The position numbers and the translations under genes were made by a program. From Elusimicrobiota bacterium (lineage in GTDB: Bacteria; Elusimicrobiota; Elusimicrobia; FEN-1173): DNA of 64,000 nucleotides. Below, in pieces: positions 1-8,046 of the stretch. Every line of letters starts with the position of its first letter. The first letter of the stretch is position 1. Location of the stretch: NCBI GenBank assembly GCA_016722575.1, contig JADKIY010000001.1, forward strand, positions 124,001-188,000, written 5' to 3'. Below the pieces are notes generated by a model. It saw only the letters and a list, made by a program, of their open reading frames with translations, had not been told where the DNA came from and did no database searches.

Positions 1-637
1 CCAGGGTTCGCCGGAAGGATTTAAGCGTCAACAACACGACGATGATGAGCGCCAGGGGCGCCGAGAAACACAACGCGGCCGAAAAAGACCGCCCGAACTG
101 CGCGATGGCCGCCCGCCGCCGCTCCGTGGTGCGGATGGCCTCTTCCAGCTTGTCGCCCATGTTGGAGAGGACGATGGAGGTCTCGTCGTAGACGGCGTCG
201 AATTCGGTGAGCTTCCGCTTGGCCTCCTCGGGCCGGCTTTTCACCAACGCCAGCAGGCTTTGGGCTTTTTGCCCGTAGCGACGCACCTGGGGTTCGCTTT
301 CCTGGGCCACTTCGCGCACCACCGCGTTGTAGCCGTGAGATTTGTTCTGCTCCAACCGCTCGTAAAGGTGGTTGAGACATTCGTTCATGTCCTTGGCCAC
401 GGCGGCGCGTTCTTCGTCGGTGTCCGCCTGGAACGCGGCGTAGACGTCGGCGCGGACGGTCTCGTGCATGGTGTTGGCTTCCATGTGGTCCCGGAGGGAG
501 GCGGTGGTGGTCACCATGTCGCGCAAATCCCTCTCCAACCCCGAAAAGCCCGTATAAACCACGGCGCCGACCAAGAGGGTGAACAAGACGCCCCCCAGGC
601 TGATGCCGTAAAGCCTCTGCGCCAACGTGAGTTTCAT
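1..637 (-). CDS. Methyl-accepting chemotaxis protein, N-terminal part (runs off the window)
   Basis: The minus-strand frame is open from an ATG at 635-637 to the window edge, giving about 212 residues. It starts MKLTLAQRLYGISLGG, has a first membrane helix at about residues 10-30, a mostly helical acidic sensor region (about 35-185), and a second membrane helix at about 190-208 before the cut. The signalling domain lies outside the window, so the family call rests on this two-helix topology and on the position 10 bp after cheW in the same direction. I infer a receptor feeding the CheW/CheA pair upstream. The ligand cannot be told. Another four-helix-bundle sensor is possible but less likely here. 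Confidence 0.7.
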   Translation of the reverse strand, partial: MKLTLAQRLYGISLGGVLFTLLVGAVVYTGFSGLERDLRDMVTTTASLRDHMEANTMHETVRADVYAAFQADTDEERAAVAKDMNECLNHLYERLEQNKSHGYNAVVREVAQESEPQVRRYGQKAQSLLALVKSRPEEAKRKLTEFDAVYDETSIVLSNMGDKLEEAIRTTERRRAAIAQFGRSFSAALCFSAPLALIIVVLLTLKSFRRTL

Positions 638-647
638 AAAGGCCTCC

Positions 648-1067
648 TCAGGCCAGGTCCAAGACTTTGTCGATGTCGAGAACGAGCAACAACGCGTCCG
701 GCAGGGCGTGGGCTTCCCGAACCACGGCCCGCGCCGCGGACGCTAAATTGGCCGGCGGGGGTTCCGCCCGGCTTTCGTCCACCGCTTCAACGTCCCCCAC
801 CTTCTCGACGGCCAAACCGACCGTCTCGGTGCCGTGGCGGATCACCACGTGGGGCCCGCTGGAATCGCCGGCGCCCGGCGCCGCGCCCACCACCCGTGCC
901 AAATCCACGGAGGTCAGGATGTGCCCCCGCAGATTAAAGATCCCTTTCACAAAACGCGGGGCCAGGGGCACCGCCGTGATCACCGGCGCCCGCAGGATTT
1001 CCTGCACCGATTCGACGGGCAGGGCGTAGCGCGTCGAAGAAATGAAAAAGGTGCACAGGCGTTTCAC
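648..1067 (-). CDS. cheW: Chemotaxis coupling protein CheW
   Basis: This 139-residue protein is a single CheW domain, close to the usual length. It begins with the typical first strand (CTFFISSTRYALPVESVQEI) and carries the FVKGIFNLRGHILTSVDLARV segment found in CheW proteins, which docks onto CheA and receptor tips. The family couples chemoreceptors to the CheA kinase in the membrane-associated array. The start overlaps the cheA stop by 4 bp, and the MCP gene begins 10 bp downstream, so the three form one operon. Nothing looks truncated. Confidence 0.92.
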   Translation of the reverse strand: MKRLCTFFISSTRYALPVESVQEILRAPVITAVPLAPRFVKGIFNLRGHILTSVDLARVVGAAPGAGDSSGPHVVIRHGTETVGLAVEKVGDVEAVDESRAEPPPANLASAARAVVREAHALPDALLLVLDIDKVLDLA

Positions 1068-3169
1068 GACGGTTCTCCCGGCGGGTTCGCCAACAGGGCG
1101 TCCAAATCGAGAAGCTCGGTCACGCGCCCCCGGACGATCGCGGTGGACCGGACGCCGGGGCGCCCCCCGGGTCGCGTGTCGGCCGGGATCTCATCGACGA
1201 TGTCCAAAATACGGTGGACCGCCACGCCTACCGGTTGTCCCCCCCACTCGCAGACCACCACGTGGGTCCGATGGGCCGACCCCGGCGGGGACCGTCGCGC
1301 CGCCTTTCGGCGTTCCGGCAACAGTTGCGCCAAGCGGACCACCCGGAGGGGGCCGTTCCGGTAGGGAAGGATTTCCTGGACCCCCACCCGCTCCAAAGCG
1401 TCCAGCGAAACCTCTTCAAGGCGGATCACCCGGGACAGGGGAAGAGCCAACCGGCCGTCGTCCGGGCCCGCCAACAAGAGATGCGGTTCGCCGGCGGGTT
1501 TCGGCGCGGGGGCCGTGTCGCCGAAGGCCGGCGCGTCGACTTCGCTGGCGGCCACCCCGCCGTGATCGGCCAAACCGGGGATGTCGAGGATCAACACCAC
1601 CGCGCCGTCGCCCAGGACCGTGGCGCCTTCAAACAAATTGAGCGACTTTAAATGGCGTCCCAGGGGTTTCACCACGATCTCTTCGGTATCGACGATTTGC
1701 TCCACCGCAAGCCCGAAGCGCCGGGGACCGATTTGGAGCACCAGGAGGGCCAGCGCCGGGTCGGCGTTTTCGGGACCGTGCAGCACCTTGTTTAAGAACA
1801 CCACGGGCAACAAGCGTCCCCGTCGACGGAAAACCGCCGCGCCCTGCACCCATTCGACGTCGTCCCCCGAAACGCCCGGCCGAAGGCGGACCAACTCCAA
1901 AAGCCCCGACTGGGGCACCGCGTATCGATGCCCCCGGGACGCCACCACGAGCGCCGGCAAAATGGCCAGGGTCAACGGAATCTTTAAGTGGAAGGAGCAC
2001 CCGCGGCCCGGGGTGGACCGCACTTCGACGCTGCCGCCGATCCTCTCCACGTTGGTTTTCACCACGTCCAAACCGACGCCCCGCCCGGACAAATTGGTCA
2101 CCGCCGGGGCCGTGGACAATCCCGGAAGAAAGACCAGCCGGGCGACTTCCGCGTCCGAAAGGCGCTCCGCCGCGGCCGGGGAAATCAGGTTTTTCTCCAG
2201 CGCCTTGCGTCGAATGGCGTCCGTTGAGAGTCCGGCGCCGTCGTCGGATATTTCCATGTGGACCACCCCGCCCTCGTGAAAGGCCCGCAGGCGGATTTCC
2301 CCCGCCGCGGGTTTTCCCGCGGCGCGGCGACCCTCGGGTTTTTCCAAACCGTGGTCAACGGCGTTGCGCACCAGGTGCGTCAGAGGGTCCTTGATCGATT
2401 CCAACACGGATTTGTCCAGTTCCGTCTCGCCCCCCTCCAAAAACAAATGGGCCTCTTTTCCCAGGGCGGAAGCCAAATCCCGCACCAGGCGCGGCAGTTT
2501 CCCCCACAGGCCGCTGATGGGCTGAAGCCGCATTTTCATAAGCTGGTTTTGCAGATCGGCCGTGATGAAATTGAGGCGCTGGACGGCGGGGGCCACGGCG
2601 GGGTCCCGGGAAAAGGCGGCCCGTTGAAGAAGATGGTTCCGGGCGAGCACCAATTCCCCGATCTGTCCCATGAGCCGGTCCAAAACATGCACTTCCACCC
2701 GCAAGGTGGTGTCCGCGAGAGCGGGCACGGCGTCGACCGGGGTTTCCTCTTTCAACGGAGCCCCGGCCCCCGCAAATTCGGCCCGCTCTCTCAGGGTTTT
2801 CAAGAGGGGTTCCACGTCCAGGACACCCTCTTTCCCGGTTTCTTCCAAGCTTTTCAAAACGGTTCGAACGCCGTCGGAGAGGGACAACAACGCTTCGGCG
2901 CATCCCCGATGGAAGGCCAGACGACCGTCCCGCAGACGGCTGAGAAGGTCCTCGCCGAAGTGAGTCAGGGTTTCTATTTTGGCGAGGTTGAAAAAGCGGC
3001 CGGTGCCTTTGATGGTGTGGAAGGCCCGGAAAATGTCGGCCAGGGGGGCCGGGGCCGCGGGATTTTTCTCGAGGGTCAGAAGTTGATCGACGATCTTGTC
3101 GAGGTTTTCATGGCTTTCGAGGAGGAATTCCTTGATGAATTCCGCGTTGTTGTCCGTCGTTTCGCTCAC
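1064..3169 (-). CDS. cheA: Chemotaxis histidine kinase CheA with two CheW-like domains
   Basis: This 701-residue kinase has an N-terminal HPt domain with phospho-accepting His51 in AFHTIKGTGRFF. The dimerisation helices lie at about 165-230 (LMGQIGELVLARNHLL). The ATPase follows with an N box (HLVRNAVDHGLE) and glycine boxes (SDDGAGL, GRGVGLDVV). Two CheW-like regulatory domains occupy about 405-540 and 565-700. The stretch between HPt and dimerisation helices is only about 50 residues, so a separate CheY-binding P2 domain seems absent. It phosphorylates response regulators when coupled by CheW to receptors. No cheY, cheR or cheB lies in the window. A decayed copy of its codons 19-35 lies at 4001-4050. 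Confidence 0.93.
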   Translation of the reverse strand: MSETTDNNAEFIKEFLLESHENLDKIVDQLLTLEKNPAAPAPLADIFRAFHTIKGTGRFFNLAKIETLTHFGEDLLSRLRDGRLAFHRGCAEALLSLSDGVRTVLKSLEETGKEGVLDVEPLLKTLRERAEFAGAGAPLKEETPVDAVPALADTTLRVEVHVLDRLMGQIGELVLARNHLLQRAAFSRDPAVAPAVQRLNFITADLQNQLMKMRLQPISGLWGKLPRLVRDLASALGKEAHLFLEGGETELDKSVLESIKDPLTHLVRNAVDHGLEKPEGRRAAGKPAAGEIRLRAFHEGGVVHMEISDDGAGLSTDAIRRKALEKNLISPAAAERLSDAEVARLVFLPGLSTAPAVTNLSGRGVGLDVVKTNVERIGGSVEVRSTPGRGCSFHLKIPLTLAILPALVVASRGHRYAVPQSGLLELVRLRPGVSGDDVEWVQGAAVFRRRGRLLPVVFLNKVLHGPENADPALALLVLQIGPRRFGLAVEQIVDTEEIVVKPLGRHLKSLNLFEGATVLGDGAVVLILDIPGLADHGGVAASEVDAPAFGDTAPAPKPAGEPHLLLAGPDDGRLALPLSRVIRLEEVSLDALERVGVQEILPYRNGPLRVVRLAQLLPERRKAARRSPPGSAHRTHVVVCEWGGQPVGVAVHRILDIVDEIPADTRPGGRPGVRSTAIVRGRVTELLDLDALLANPPGEPS

Positions 3170-3410
3170 CGTGAGTCACCCCGGATGTGCCGCCAATCCT
3201 TCATTCAAGTCTAGGGGGGGGGATGTGCTTTGTCAAGGCGAGATATTCACGGGGTCGTTCAGTCGGACCCCCTGTTTCCGGAGTGGTGGGTGGCTTTGGG
3301 CGTTTCAAGCCCTTCCCCATCCCGCGTTCGATTTCAATCGCGATGGCTTCGGGACTCGTCAAAATCGATGCCAAGCCCTCCCGTCCTCCCCCGACCTGGC
3401 ACGATGCGCA

Positions 3411-3450
3411 AACTTCAATTAGGCTTATACTGAGCTAAGGGGGGCGCTGT
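3411..3450 (+). promoter_or_regulatory. Leader/promoter of pilin-like gene 1, shared with gene 2
   Basis: TAGGCTTAT at 3420-3428 is followed by ACTGA, 22 bp before the start codon. The second pilin-like gene has the same TAGGCTTAT (minus strand, 13728-13736) 17 bp before its start, with an ACTT..AA element a little upstream in both. TTATACT resembles a -10 box, and AAGGGGGG at about 3437-3444 can serve as ribosome binding site. That the two leaders match is seen; promoter function is inferred. Confidence 0.45.
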
Positions 3451-3885
3451 ATGAAAAAATCCCCGCGATCATCCTTCGTGGGATTCACGCTCATTGAGTT
3501 GATGCTGGTCGTGGCCATCATCGGTTTGCTGGCCGCCATTGCCATTCCCAAATTTGCCGATTTGGTCACCAAATCCAAGGAAGCCTCCATGCGCGGGAAA
3601 TTGAATTCGCTCCGGAGCGCTCTGTCGATTTATTATTGCGACATGGAGGGAGTTCATGGGGGCCAATACATCTGGTATTTGACGATCGGGGGCAAATACC
3701 TTGACGAAATCCCCATCGGTTCCATTCCGACCGTCCCCTCCCACCCGCCCACGCGAGCGAGCCAAATTCCGTTGAATGCCGATTGGGTATTGGGAAACAC
3801 GTGGGCCTGGAGTTTTTCATCCGGGCATGTGACCGTCAACTGCACCCACACCGACACGCGCGGTTCGGTGTGGAGCTTGTATTAA
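3451..3885 (+). CDS. Type IV pilin-like protein (GspG/PilE type)
   Basis: This 144-residue prepilin has a basic leader, then G followed by FTLIELMLVVAIIGLLAAIA. Cleavage would leave an N-terminal Phe with the conserved Glu at mature position 5. The helix continues into IPKFADLVTKSKEASMRGKLNSL, typical of major pseudopilins. The short C-terminal domain ends in NCTHTD..GSVWSLY, and the second pilin-like gene at 13240-13710 ends almost identically (INCIHTD..GVLWSVF). No assembly ATPase, PilC or PilD gene lies nearby, so it depends on machinery elsewhere. It is a lone gene facing away from cheA, between cheA and a decayed copy of cheA's 5' end. Confidence 0.9.
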   Translation: MKKSPRSSFVGFTLIELMLVVAIIGLLAAIAIPKFADLVTKSKEASMRGKLNSLRSALSIYYCDMEGVHGGQYIWYLTIGGKYLDEIPIGSIPTVPSHPPTRASQIPLNADWVLGNTWAWSFSSGHVTVNCTHTDTRGSVWSLY

Positions 3886-4000
3886 TCCTCGCCGACGCGA
3901 TCCCCCTTTCGTTTCCTTTTTGTCCCCTCGGTCGGGTTTTTCGAATGTTTTTGCGCTGGGAGAGGCTTGGGAAAACGGCTCAAAAATCCCCGGTCGGGGG

Positions 4001-4050
4001 TCTCGAGGACCAAGAACCGATCGACGATCTTGTCGAGGTTTTCATGGATT
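4001..4050 (-). pseudogene. Decayed duplicate of the cheA 5' end
   Basis: Positions 4019-4047 match 3085-3113 inside cheA base for base (29 bp). Weaker similarity runs out to about 4001. On the minus strand it reads IHENLDKIVDRFLVLE, against SHENLDKIVDQLLTLE in CheA. No start codon or long frame goes with it. It lies just beyond pilin-like gene 1, so that gene sits between cheA and this remnant. The rest of 3886-4244 holds nothing else I can support. Confidence 0.75.
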
Positions 4051-4244
4051 TGGATTAGGCGTCCCGCCCACAACGGAGAAAAACCTTCGCCTAAAAAAAG
4101 CCCCCCGGTGGCCGGGCCCAAAGCGTTTTTGGTTTCCCGGAAGGTGGGGGCGCCTCAAACGAAGCGCCTCCCCCGGAGGACCCCCGTCCGCCAAATCGGA
4201 AGGCTCTTTGGGAGCTTGCCGATTCCCACCGCGAGGAGCCTGTT

Positions 4245-4278
4245 TAAAAACCCCGCGGCGTCGTCGACGTTCGCGGGG
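4245..4278 (-). terminator. Rho-independent terminator of hppA
   Basis: On the minus strand, CCCCGCG and CGCGGGG (4251-4257 with 4272-4278) form a 7-bp GC stem followed by a T run. It lies about 30 bp after the hppA stop codon. Confidence 0.75.
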
Positions 4279-4308
4279 CTTTTGCCGCCTTGCCGCTTCC
4301 GCGGGGGG

Positions 4309-6651
4309 TTAGTGGAAGAGGCGGCCGACCAGGTTGCCGTAGGCAACAATGATGCCCGAGGTGACGATCGCCACCATCGCCATCAACTTGATCAAGATGT
4401 TCAAAGACGGGCCGGAGGTGTCTTTGAACGGATCGCCCACCGTGTCCCCCACGACGGCCGCCTTGTGCGCGAAGGACCCTTTGCCGCCGTGATTGCCCCG
4501 TTCGATGAATTTCTTCGCGTTGTCCCAGGCGCCGCCGGCGTTGTTGAGCATGATCGCCACGATGAACCCGCCGGCCATGCTCCCCGCCAATAACCCCATG
4601 ATTCCCGCCACCCCCAAAATCAGTCCGGTGGTCACGGGGACCACCATGGCCAGAAGGGCCGGGACGATCATTTCCCGTTGCGCCCCCGCCGTCGAGATGG
4701 AAACGCACCGGGCGTAATCGGGTTTTTGTTTGCCCTCGATGATGCCCGGCATTTCGGCGAACTGGCGGCGGACTTCCTCGACCATCCGCCCCGCGGCGCG
4801 CCCCACCGCCTTGAGCGTCATGGAACAGAACAAGAAGGTCACCATCACGCCCAGGAAAACGCCGCACAACAGAACCGGATTCATCAAGCTCAGGTCGTAG
4901 GCCTGAACGAAGTCCGCCATGGTGGCGCGGGCGATGGAGATGGACCGCCACCCGTCCGGGACCGCGATCGTCGAGTCGGTCACGAAAGCGATTTTGGTCG
5001 AAGGCAATGAAAAAACCCCGCCCGTTTTTTGCGCGAAGCGATGGATCCAGATTCGAAGCTCCTCGATGAACGCCGCCAAAAGGGCCAGCGCCGTGAGCGC
5101 GGCGGAGGCGATGGCGAACCCTTTTCCCGTGGCCGCCGTGGTGTTGCCCAGGGAATCCAGCGCGTCGGTCCGCTCCCGCACCTCCTTGCCCAGTTCGGAC
5201 ATTTCCGCGTTGCCGCCGGCGTTGTCGGCGATGGGACCGTAGGCGTCGGTCGCCAAGGTCACCCCCAGGGTCGCCAACATCCCCACCGCGGCGAAGGAAA
5301 TGCCGTAGAGCCCGCGGGCGGCGTTCCCGAACCCCCCCGCGAACCCGTAGGCCGCCAAAATCGCGACCACGGTGATCAACACCGGCGCGGCGGTCGAATT
5401 CATCCCCACGGCGATGCCGTCGATGATGGTGGTCGCCGGTCCCATGCGCGCCTGATTGGCCACCCCGGCGGTCGGGCTGTAGGAATCCGAGGTGTAATAC
5501 TCCGTCGTGTGGCCGATCAGAATCCCCGCGGCCAAACCGGACAACATCGAGACGAAAAATCCCCAGGGGATTTTCATCCAATGGATCACCAGCGCCGAGA
5601 TCAAAACGATCAGAAGGGAGGACGACCACACCCCGACGCCCAGGGAGCGCAGCAATTGTTTTTGGGAGGCCCCCTCGTCGGTCCGCACCAAAAAGATGCC
5701 CAGGACCGACAAAATGTTCCCGATCCCCGCGATCACCAGGGGCGCCATCACGAAAGCGAACAGCTGCTGTTCGGACCCGACGGACAACGCCGCGCCGAGG
5801 GCGGTGGTGGCCAAAATCGCCCCGCAATAGGACTCGTACAAATCCGCGCCCATCCCCGCCACGTCCCCCACGTTGTCCCCCACGTTGTCGGCGATGACCG
5901 CGGGATTGCGCGGATCGTCCTCGGGGATGCCCGCTTCGACTTTCCCCACCAGGTCCGCGCCGACGTCCGCCGCTTTGGTGAAAATGCCTCCCCCCACCCG
6001 GGCGAAGAGGGCCTGGGTGCTGGCCCCCATGCCGAAGGTAATCATGGTGGTGGTCATTTCAACCATTTTGGCTTGGAGGATTTCCGGTTGGCGCATCAGC
6101 TCCGGCGACCAAGCGATCGCCAGGCCCGCGTGGTCCAACAATTTCTGCCCGAAGCCGAACCAATTGTTTTCATAGATCAAATCCAACAGCACGTACCAAA
6201 GCGAGATGTCGAAAAGGCCGAACCCCACCACCACCAACCCCATCACGGCTCCCGAACGGAAGGCGATTTGAAGCCCCCGGTTGAGCGACTGTTTGGCGCC
6301 CCAAGCCGTCCGCGCCGAAGCCATCGTGGCTGTTTTCATCCCCAGAAATCCGCACAGTCCGGAGAAAAAGCCGCCCGTGGCGAAAGCGATGGGGACGAAC
6401 GGGTTCTGAATGCCGAAAAAAGCCAGCGTCGCGAACAGAAGGAACAACGCCAGGAATACGATCCCCACCACCCGGTATTGCTTGAACAAATAAGCCCGGG
6501 CGCCTTCCCGGACAAAACCGGCGATTTCCCGCATGCGGGGGGTTCCCTCGTCGGCCTGGATCATTTTCCAGTAAAAATAGAAGGCGAAGATCAGGCAAAG
6601 CACCGATGAAAGGGGGGCCATCCAGAAATACGACGGAATGTGGTTGTGCAC
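4309..6651 (-). CDS. hppA: Membrane-bound ion-pumping pyrophosphatase
   Basis: This 780-residue multi-span protein hydrolyses pyrophosphate and pumps H+ or Na+ across the inner membrane. The substrate-binding signature is complete at about residues 230-262 (DVGADLVGKVE, then GIPEDDPRNPAVIADNVGD, then NVGDVAGMGADLYES). GNTTAATGKG at about residue 500 has Ala, not Lys, at the position that in this family separates K+-dependent from K+-independent enzymes, so I expect K+ dependence. The transported ion cannot be read from what I checked. The start is GTG at 6649-6651 with GAGGAG just upstream. A terminator follows. It lies 34 bp downstream of the unrecognised gene at 6686-7450 and may be co-transcribed with it. 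Confidence 0.96.
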   Translation of the reverse strand: MHNHIPSYFWMAPLSSVLCLIFAFYFYWKMIQADEGTPRMREIAGFVREGARAYLFKQYRVVGIVFLALFLLFATLAFFGIQNPFVPIAFATGGFFSGLCGFLGMKTATMASARTAWGAKQSLNRGLQIAFRSGAVMGLVVVGFGLFDISLWYVLLDLIYENNWFGFGQKLLDHAGLAIAWSPELMRQPEILQAKMVEMTTTMITFGMGASTQALFARVGGGIFTKAADVGADLVGKVEAGIPEDDPRNPAVIADNVGDNVGDVAGMGADLYESYCGAILATTALGAALSVGSEQQLFAFVMAPLVIAGIGNILSVLGIFLVRTDEGASQKQLLRSLGVGVWSSSLLIVLISALVIHWMKIPWGFFVSMLSGLAAGILIGHTTEYYTSDSYSPTAGVANQARMGPATTIIDGIAVGMNSTAAPVLITVVAILAAYGFAGGFGNAARGLYGISFAAVGMLATLGVTLATDAYGPIADNAGGNAEMSELGKEVRERTDALDSLGNTTAATGKGFAIASAALTALALLAAFIEELRIWIHRFAQKTGGVFSLPSTKIAFVTDSTIAVPDGWRSISIARATMADFVQAYDLSLMNPVLLCGVFLGVMVTFLFCSMTLKAVGRAAGRMVEEVRRQFAEMPGIIEGKQKPDYARCVSISTAGAQREMIVPALLAMVVPVTTGLILGVAGIMGLLAGSMAGGFIVAIMLNNAGGAWDNAKKFIERGNHGGKGSFAHKAAVVGDTVGDPFKDTSGPSLNILIKLMAMVAIVTSGIIVAYGNLVGRLFH

Positions 6652-6685
6652 GGGATTCTCCTCGGGGGGGATCGTTAAAAGAGGC

Positions 6686-7450
6686 TTAAACGGCGGAACG
6701 CCACCACTGGTAATGGGCGTCCTTTAATTGGGTTTCGGAAGGGAACGGAAAATAGAGACACTCCCCTTGGGAAGCCAAATACAATCCGTCCATGATGGCC
6801 GAATAAAAAAACTCGTCGTGGACCCGTTCGACGGTTTTGCTGGTTTTCCCTTTGGCCAGGACTTCCTCGGCGCAGTTCTGAAGATGCGCCAAATTGTCGT
6901 AGGGAAGATCGGGGGAGGCGGCGATGACGCCGGCGTCCGACCCGATTTTCATGCGGGCAAAAAGAACCTTGGGCAGATGAATGGGGTTGCTCACGTCCGT
7001 CATCATCCGTCCAAAATCCAAAGGGTCCAAATCGGAAACGACCTGCGGCCGGACCGGGGCCAGCTCCTGATACAAGAAGAGACGCCCGCGCCGGAGGTGC
7101 GCGCCCTCAAAAGAGACCCGTTGAGGTTCGATTCCCAGGGCCCGGCCGTCTTTGGTGATCAGGTGCAATTTCTTGAAACTCTCCAGGGGCAGGCGCTCCA
7201 GGACGCGGTAAATCGACAGATAAACCGACGGCTTGGGCCGACCGTCGGGCTGGGGGGCGCAGGCTTGGCGGGCCCGGTCCACGTTGAAGGCATCGCTCTT
7301 CAAATTCGCGTCCACTTCCAAAAACGCCACTTTTCCCCGGGACGATTTTTTACTGCCGACCGCCATGTAAACGCCGAACTCCTCGGGGGACAGCGTCGAA
7401 GCCACCAACGCTTCGATGGGGTAAGCCATGCAATAGAGGTGAAAGCCCAT
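6686..7450 (-). CDS. Unrecognised cytosolic protein, 254 residues
   Basis: I do not recognise this family. The start was placed at MGFHLYCMAYPIEAL (7448-7450), which has AAAGGAG at good spacing. An in-frame ATG 12 codons upstream lacks such a site. The product has no signal peptide or membrane helix and is a mixed alpha/beta sequence with conserved-looking segments such as EEFGVYMAVGSKKSSRGK near residue 25 and DVSNPIHLPKVLFARMKIG near 155. It lies 34 bp upstream of hppA in the same direction. Codon use matches the flanking chromosome. Confidence 0.75.
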   Translation of the reverse strand: MGFHLYCMAYPIEALVASTLSPEEFGVYMAVGSKKSSRGKVAFLEVDANLKSDAFNVDRARQACAPQPDGRPKPSVYLSIYRVLERLPLESFKKLHLITKDGRALGIEPQRVSFEGAHLRRGRLFLYQELAPVRPQVVSDLDPLDFGRMMTDVSNPIHLPKVLFARMKIGSDAGVIAASPDLPYDNLAHLQNCAEEVLAKGKTSKTVERVHDEFFYSAIMDGLYLASQGECLYFPFPSETQLKDAHYQWWRSAV

Positions 7451-7758
7451 GGGAACTCCTTTGGTAGAGGTCGTGTCGCTGTCCATCCTATGATTTTTTA
7501 AAACGCTCCACAGCCACCCCAGGAGGCCGGGGGTCCTTCAAAGGGAGAGCGAACGGGAGTCGAGGAAGCTTTCATCGCCGCCCTCCCGGGCCAATCGTCG
7601 GCGCCGATGGGCCTTCCCCGCTTGGCAGGCCGGTCGACGCCTTCTCCTGACGGAACCCCCTTGGGATGGTCCCATTGACAATTTCCCGCCCCGAATCCAT
7701 CCTTTTGGGAAGAAAAAGCACCGAGGAGCGCAGCGGGATGGAACCGGGGGAGGAGTGA
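7451..7758 (+). other. Divergent intergenic region, nothing specific seen
   Basis: About 308 bp separate the minus-strand gene ending its 5' side at 7450 from the plus-strand RRM gene. Frames open here on the minus strand run into the antisense of the RRM gene and look like chance. It must hold both divergent promoters, but I could not pick out a convincing -35/-10 pair. Confidence 0.4.
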
Positions 7759-8046
7759 ATGTCGACAGCACGCAAGACCGAGGGCGGGGGCGGATCCGGA
7801 GAAAGAGGATTTCTCTTTGTGGGCGCGATCCCGTTCGGGTCGAAGGAAGACACGATCCGAACCCTGTTCGAACCCTACGGGCCGGTTTATTCGGTGACGG
7901 TCAAAGCCGATTGGGAACACCCCACCTTTGAGCCCCACGCCGAGGTGGAGCTCCAAAACGTCCGGGAAGCCATCGCGGGAATGGATGGGAAGAAGATCGG
8001 GAACACCTATCTTCGCGTTCACGAAGGGGTCCGCCATGGCCGCTGA
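7759..8046 (+). CDS. RRM-type RNA-binding protein
   Basis: This 95-residue protein is one RNA recognition motif after a short Gly-rich lead. The RNP2 strand is FLFVGAI at about residues 18-24 and the helix SKEDTIRTLFEPYGPV follows. The RNP1 position is degenerate (PHAEVEL, without the usual aromatic pair), which may weaken RNA binding. Bacterial single-RRM proteins are common cold-shock or RNA-chaperone-like proteins. Its last 11 bp overlap the start of the PP-loop gene, so it heads that operon. Why an RNA binder heads an apparent glycan/lipid operon is unclear. Confidence 0.85.
   Translation: MSTARKTEGGGGSGERGFLFVGAIPFGSKEDTIRTLFEPYGPVYSVTVKADWEHPTFEPHAEVELQNVREAIAGMDGKKIGNTYLRVHEGVRHGR

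Noticed and set aside
3397..3410. Sigma-54 promoter (TGGCACGATGCGCA) before pilin-like gene 1
   Set aside because: The GC of the -12 element is two bases too close to the -24 element, and the second pilin gene has no such site.
5029..6609. Long open frame opposite hppA
   Set aside because: It is an antisense shadow of a clearly conserved gene, with low-complexity His/Arg/Gly composition.
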